In this document: positions 6,433-9,533 of the stretch, piece after piece
Layout of the letters: every line of letters starts with the position of its first letter
Position numbering within the stretch: position 1 is the stretch's first letter
Assembly: GCA_946040935.1 (NCBI GenBank)
Contig: CAMGCN010000016.1
Location: forward strand, 1 to 9,533
From: an uncultured Clostridia bacterium
Lineage (GTDB): Bacteria; Bacillota; Clostridia; Oscillospirales; CAG-272
Reading direction: 5' to 3'
DNA: 9,533 nucleotides
Position numbers and translations under genes: made by a program
Notes under the pieces: generated by a model
The model's input: only the letters and a program-made list of their open reading frames with translations
What the model was told of the DNA's origin: nothing
Databases searched by the model: none

Positions 6433-7538
6433 CTGCCGAACACCTGCCGTATATAGACTCTGAAAGGCTTTTTATCCTCTTTGTCACGGAGACCGTCGCG
6501 AACGCCCGGACGTATGAAATCGGCTATACCCGACATCGCCTTTTTAATTTTTCCGTGGCGAATGAGAGAAAGTACACACGCCGCGTCGTTTACCGCGAAG
6601 TGCATTTTAACCCCCCGTTTATATGAAATATCCGCCTCGTCAAAGCTCTCACCGAGAGAAGTGCGAACATAATTTTCCGAAAAATTGCTGTCCGCGTATT
6701 CGGTCATGGGAAAACTGCCCCATACTCTCGGGTTTATCTCAAGAAGCCGCCCGCCCTTAAACTCAACCATGGCTATACCGTGAAAATCGAGCGCCGAAAG
6801 GAGCTTTACAGCATAGTCGACGAGTTTATCGTCATATATACTCTCAAGACAGGCGGACGGGCCGCCGCTTATGGGATATTCCCTTATCCGTCTGTGGCAA
6901 ATTATCGAAGCAGGCTTTTTATTTTTGTCCATTACTACCGAGACTCCCTCTCCGTCGCCCTCGACGAGTTCCTCGACAATGGGAGTTTTATCGTACTGTG
7001 TTATTTTTTCAAGAGCACGGTCAAACTGCTCTTTATTATAGCATTTAATATATCTGTTTGCCGCTTTCAAGCCTGCCTTTTCACCGCAGCGCGGTTTTAT
7101 TATACAAGGAAAGGAGGGTGAGTCTACGCTGTATTCGCAAGGAGTGGGTATTCCTATCTCGTGTGCGAGTCGCGTGACAAAAATTTTATCGTTCGCCCTC
7201 TCAAGCACATCGTCACGGCTTATATTAAAACGACAGCAGGCAGAAAACTCTTCTATGTTTTTCGACACTGTCTCAAAGGTCTTGGCACCCACCGGAAAAA
7301 GTACCGGATTTTCGTACTTGGATAAGAGAGCCTCAAGTCTCCATTTATACTCGGCGTCATTTACGCTTCCTTCAAGCATTATTTTTTCATTAACATATTT
7401 CGAGAAAAAAGCAGGCGGCTCGCCCTTAACATCCCGTTCTGTCGCTGCGGCAACAACATTATAACCCGCGCGGCCGAGAGAGCGCACGACCGCGACCGAT
7501 GAGCGATATTTACAGTCTGTGACGACAACCGTTACCAT
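6429..7538 (-). CDS. ATP-grasp carboxylate ligase family protein
   Basis: A 369-residue protein of the ATP-grasp superfamily, whose members join a carboxylate to an amine or thiol through an acyl-phosphate intermediate. The N-terminal part (1-110) is a Rossmann-like pre-ATP-grasp domain starting VTVVVTDCKYRSSVAVVRSL. The ATP-binding core follows, with FPCIIKPRCGEKAG (143-156, K148), PIVEELVEGDGEGVSVV (186-202) and HRRIREYPISGGPS (215-228). The metal-binding end is MVEFKGGRLLEINPR, with E259, E267 and N269. These residues look intact, so it should be active. It is not the size or context of carbamoyl-phosphate synthase, biotin carboxylase or a purine enzyme. It is closest in style to single-chain carboxylate-amine ligases found in cell-surface gene clusters. 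It starts at an ATG with AAGGGG 6 nt upstream, 12 nt after tatD. Substrates cannot be read from the sequence. Confidence 0.9.
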   Translation of the reverse strand: MVTVVVTDCKYRSSVAVVRSLGRAGYNVVAAATERDVKGEPPAFFSKYVNEKIMLEGSVNDAEYKWRLEALLSKYENPVLFPVGAKTFETVSKNIEEFSACCRFNISRDDVLERANDKIFVTRLAHEIGIPTPCEYSVDSPSFPCIIKPRCGEKAGLKAANRYIKCYNKEQFDRALEKITQYDKTPIVEELVEGDGEGVSVVMDKNKKPASIICHRRIREYPISGGPSACLESIYDDKLVDYAVKLLSALDFHGIAMVEFKGGRLLEINPRVWGSFPMTEYADSNFSENYVRTSLGESFDEADISYKRGVKMHFAVNDAACVLSLIRHGKIKKAMSGIADFIRPGVRDGLRDKEDKKPFRVYIRQVFGR

Positions 7539-7550
7539 ACTTTTCCCCTT

Positions 7551-8333
7551 TTATTCAATGCCGTAAAAACGGCATGCGTTATCATATGTTATTTGTGCGG
7601 CCTCTTCCGTTGTTATGTCATGAAGCTCGGCTATTTTTGCGATAGTATACTCAAGATAGAGGGAATGATTAATTTTTCCCCTATGAGGATGCGGCGTAAG
7701 GTAAGGACAGTCGGTCTCGACGAGTATCCGCTCCATAGGCACGCTCTTTGCGGCCTCGGCGGTACGCGCGGCGTTTTTGAATGTAACCACTCCCGAAAAC
7801 GAGATATACCAACCCATTGAAACGAGCTGACGCGCCATTTCGGAACTGCCCGAAAAGGAATGCATTACTCCCCGTGTGATATTATGCTTTTTGAGTATGT
7901 CAAAGCAAAGCCCGTTTGCCTCACGGCAGTGTATGCAGACGGGCATATCCAGCTCTTTTGCCAAATCGAGCTGTGCTTCAAAGTACTCTGTCTGAACCTC
8001 GCGCGAGGGTGAATCATAGTGAAAATCAAGTCCTATTTCACCTATTGCCTTTACCTTTTTTTCATACAAAAGAGGCCGAAGCGCGGCAAGTTCGCTTTCC
8101 AGCTTTCCGCTTTTTCCGCACTCTCCCGGATAGATTCCGCAGGCGGCGTAAATCTCATCATACTTTTCCGAAAGGGCAATGCTGTTTTTTGACGTTGTGA
8201 TGTCAGTGCCTATATTTACGATTTTATCGACTCCGCCTGAAATAACATGAGAGAGGACAGCACTCTGCCCTCCCTCATATTCATTTTGAAATCGGGCGTC
8301 GTCATAATGCGCGTGCGAATCAAAAATCTTCAT
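7551..8333 (-). CDS. tatD: TatD family metal-dependent nuclease
   Basis: A 260-residue TIM-barrel metal-dependent hydrolase of the TatD/YabD family. Characterised members are Mg-dependent 3'-5' exonucleases on DNA and RNA, linked to repair and RNA turnover. All expected metal ligands are visible: FDSHAHYDD (H7, H9), GEIGLDFH (E99), CIHCRE (H135), GVMHSFSG (H158) and LVETDCPYLTP (D208). The usual GxHPH segment reads GIYPGE here (Y68), which does not affect the metal ligands. Length and start match the family; the ATG is 2 nt after the metG stop and has only a weak GAGAG-type ribosome site inside metG, implying coupled translation. metG-tatD adjacency is common in Firmicutes (metS-yabD in Bacillus subtilis), which supports the assignment. 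Confidence 0.95.
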   Translation of the reverse strand: MKIFDSHAHYDDARFQNEYEGGQSAVLSHVISGGVDKIVNIGTDITTSKNSIALSEKYDEIYAACGIYPGECGKSGKLESELAALRPLLYEKKVKAIGEIGLDFHYDSPSREVQTEYFEAQLDLAKELDMPVCIHCREANGLCFDILKKHNITRGVMHSFSGSSEMARQLVSMGWYISFSGVVTFKNAARTAEAAKSVPMERILVETDCPYLTPHPHRGKINHSLYLEYTIAKIAELHDITTEEAAQITYDNACRFYGIE

Positions 8334-8335
8334 TT

Positions 8336-9533
8336 TTATCTTACTCTCTCACCCAACGGGGTGGATTTGTCAAGGAAAATCACTCTCACCTGTTCTTCGC
8401 CCGAAGCGAGGAGCATACCGTTGCTTTCGACTCCGCAGAGGGTGGCGGGAGCAAGATTCGCGACTATCACAACCTTTTTGCCGATGAGCTCTTCGCTCTT
8501 GTAGAAAGCGGCTATTCCCGAGACTATCTGCCTCTTTTCATAGCCCAGATCCACTTGTAATTTGAGGAGCTTTTTAGCTTTCTTTACAGGCTCGCAGGCG
8601 ATTATCTGCGCTGTACGCAGTTCAACTTCCATGAATTTATCTATGCCTATCTGCGCAAGTCCCTCGGGCTTTTCGGCAGGTTCTTCTTTTTTCGCAGTGA
8701 GCATCTCAAGCTCTTCAAGCTCTTTTTTCAAATCAATGCGCGGAAAGAGGTTTTCTCCCTTTTGAAGCTGTGCGTCGGCAGGCAGACAAAGCTCTTTTAT
8801 GCTGTCCCACGTTTTCAGCTCGTCCGTAGCGCCCAGCTTTTCAAAAATCTTTTCACAGGTGTCGGGCATAAAGGGCGTGAGAAGAACCGTGCAAATACGG
8901 AGAGTCTCGGCAAGATTATATATAACTCTTGCAAGACGTGCCCTTTTGCTTTCGTCTTTAGCAAGTACCCACGGCTCTGTTTCATCGATATATTTGTTTC
9001 CCCGTGCGATCACCGCAAAAACTTCGGAAAGCGCGTTCTGGAACGCATAATGTTCCATCTCGTTTTCGTATTTTTCGGGTAAAGCGCGAACGGTATCAAG
9101 AAACGCTCTGTCCTCGCTTCCCTCCTCCTGTTCGCACGGCAGCTTTCCGCCGAAGTATTTCTCCGCCATTGCGGCAGTGCGCGAAAGGAGATTTCCGAGG
9201 TCGTTTGCAAGGTCAGAATTTATACGGTTTATAAGAAGCTCGTTTGAAAAGTTTCCGTCCGTTCCGAAAGGAAAGTCACGAAGCAGAAAATAACGCAGTG
9301 CGTCTGCCGAGTATCTTTCGGCGAGGAGATAGGGATCTACCACATTGCCCTTTGACTTTGACATTTTTCCGCCGTCGAGCAAAAGCCAGCCGTGACCGAA
9401 AACTTTTTTCGGCAGGGGCATCTCCATACTCATGAGCATCGCAGGCCATATTATCGAATGAAAACGAACGATTTCCTTTCCCACGAAATGAACGTCCGCC
9501 GGCCAGTACTTTTCATAGTCGCTGTCGGGGTAT
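8336..9533 (-). CDS. metG: Methionyl-tRNA synthetase, C-terminal part (N-terminus beyond window)
   Basis: Charges initiator and elongator tRNA-Met with methionine. The frame is open to the right edge, leaving 398 whole codons; roughly 240-250 N-terminal residues, including the HIGH motif and any zinc-binding insert, lie outside. The visible part begins YPDSDYEKYWPADVHFVGKE, matching the end of the catalytic domain. KMSKS follows at residues 56-60 of the visible part. Next comes the helical anticodon-binding domain (for example DLANDLGNLLSRT). The last 110 or so residues form an OB-fold tRNA-binding domain (FMEVELRTAQI to LGERVR), the C-terminal extension typical of dimeric Firmicutes enzymes. 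It is the first visible gene of the five-gene operon; its promoter and any T-box leader are off the window. Confidence 0.97.
   Translation of the reverse strand, partial: YPDSDYEKYWPADVHFVGKEIVRFHSIIWPAMLMSMEMPLPKKVFGHGWLLLDGGKMSKSKGNVVDPYLLAERYSADALRYFLLRDFPFGTDGNFSNELLINRINSDLANDLGNLLSRTAAMAEKYFGGKLPCEQEEGSEDRAFLDTVRALPEKYENEMEHYAFQNALSEVFAVIARGNKYIDETEPWVLAKDESKRARLARVIYNLAETLRICTVLLTPFMPDTCEKIFEKLGATDELKTWDSIKELCLPADAQLQKGENLFPRIDLKKELEELEMLTAKKEEPAEKPEGLAQIGIDKFMEVELRTAQIIACEPVKKAKKLLKLQVDLGYEKRQIVSGIAAFYKSEELIGKKVVIVANLAPATLCGVESNGMLLASGEEQVRVIFLDKSTPLGERVR

Noticed and set aside
9482..9484. GTG as the start of metG at the right end of the window
   Set aside because: The frame stays open upstream and continues as recognisable MetRS sequence (KYWPADVHF), so this is an internal valine codon in a gene cut by the window edge.
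1..9533. Mobile elements, CRISPR repeats, tRNA or rRNA genes
   Set aside because: No transposase, terminal inverted repeats, regularly spaced repeats, cloverleaf or rRNA-like sequence was found on either strand.

Overview
The window looks like chromosomal DNA of a Bacillota (Firmicutes) bacterium, most likely class Clostridia. The evidence is an RpoB that reads like the Firmicutes form and a methionyl-tRNA synthetase with a C-terminal tRNA-binding domain next to tatD, as in Bacillus and Clostridium. Strong purine-rich ribosome binding sites, near-consensus sigma-A promoters and U-tailed hairpin terminators agree. A gut Oscillospirales-like lineage is a guess that needs a phylogeny.

Layout, left to right. 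(1) Positions 1-3563, minus strand: rpoB, complete except for its extreme C-terminus, which runs off the left edge; rpoC would be expected beyond it. (2) Positions 3564-4069: a divergent intergenic region of about 500 bp. It holds a perfect-consensus rpoB promoter, an rpoB 5' leader of about 275 nt with inverted repeats and a possible 8-codon leader peptide, and an extended -10 promoter with a leader of about 110 nt for rpsT. (3) Positions 4070-4336, plus strand: rpsT (ribosomal protein bS20), ending at a bidirectional terminator that fills the gap to the convergent operon. (4) Positions 4370-9533, minus strand: a tightly packed five-gene operon transcribed metG (5' end missing) > tatD > ATP-grasp ligase > PHP phosphoesterase > NodB-type polysaccharide deacetylase. 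Gaps are 2 nt, 12 nt, a 4-nt ATGA overlap and a 16-nt overlap.

How the genes fit together. rpoB, rpsT, metG and tatD are housekeeping genes for transcription, translation and nucleic-acid processing. The last three operon genes are different. They pair an ATP-dependent carboxylate ligase with a PHP metallo-phosphoesterase and a carbohydrate deacetylase, none with a visible signal peptide. Such a set could build or remodel an amino-sugar or glycan precursor in the cytoplasm, for example by deacetylation followed by amide ligation. That role is inference. The deacetylase has an altered catalytic motif 5 and an S-layer-homology-like C-terminal region. This three-gene module and the long rpoB leader are the parts of the window most worth following up. 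No mobile element, CRISPR array, tRNA or rRNA was seen.
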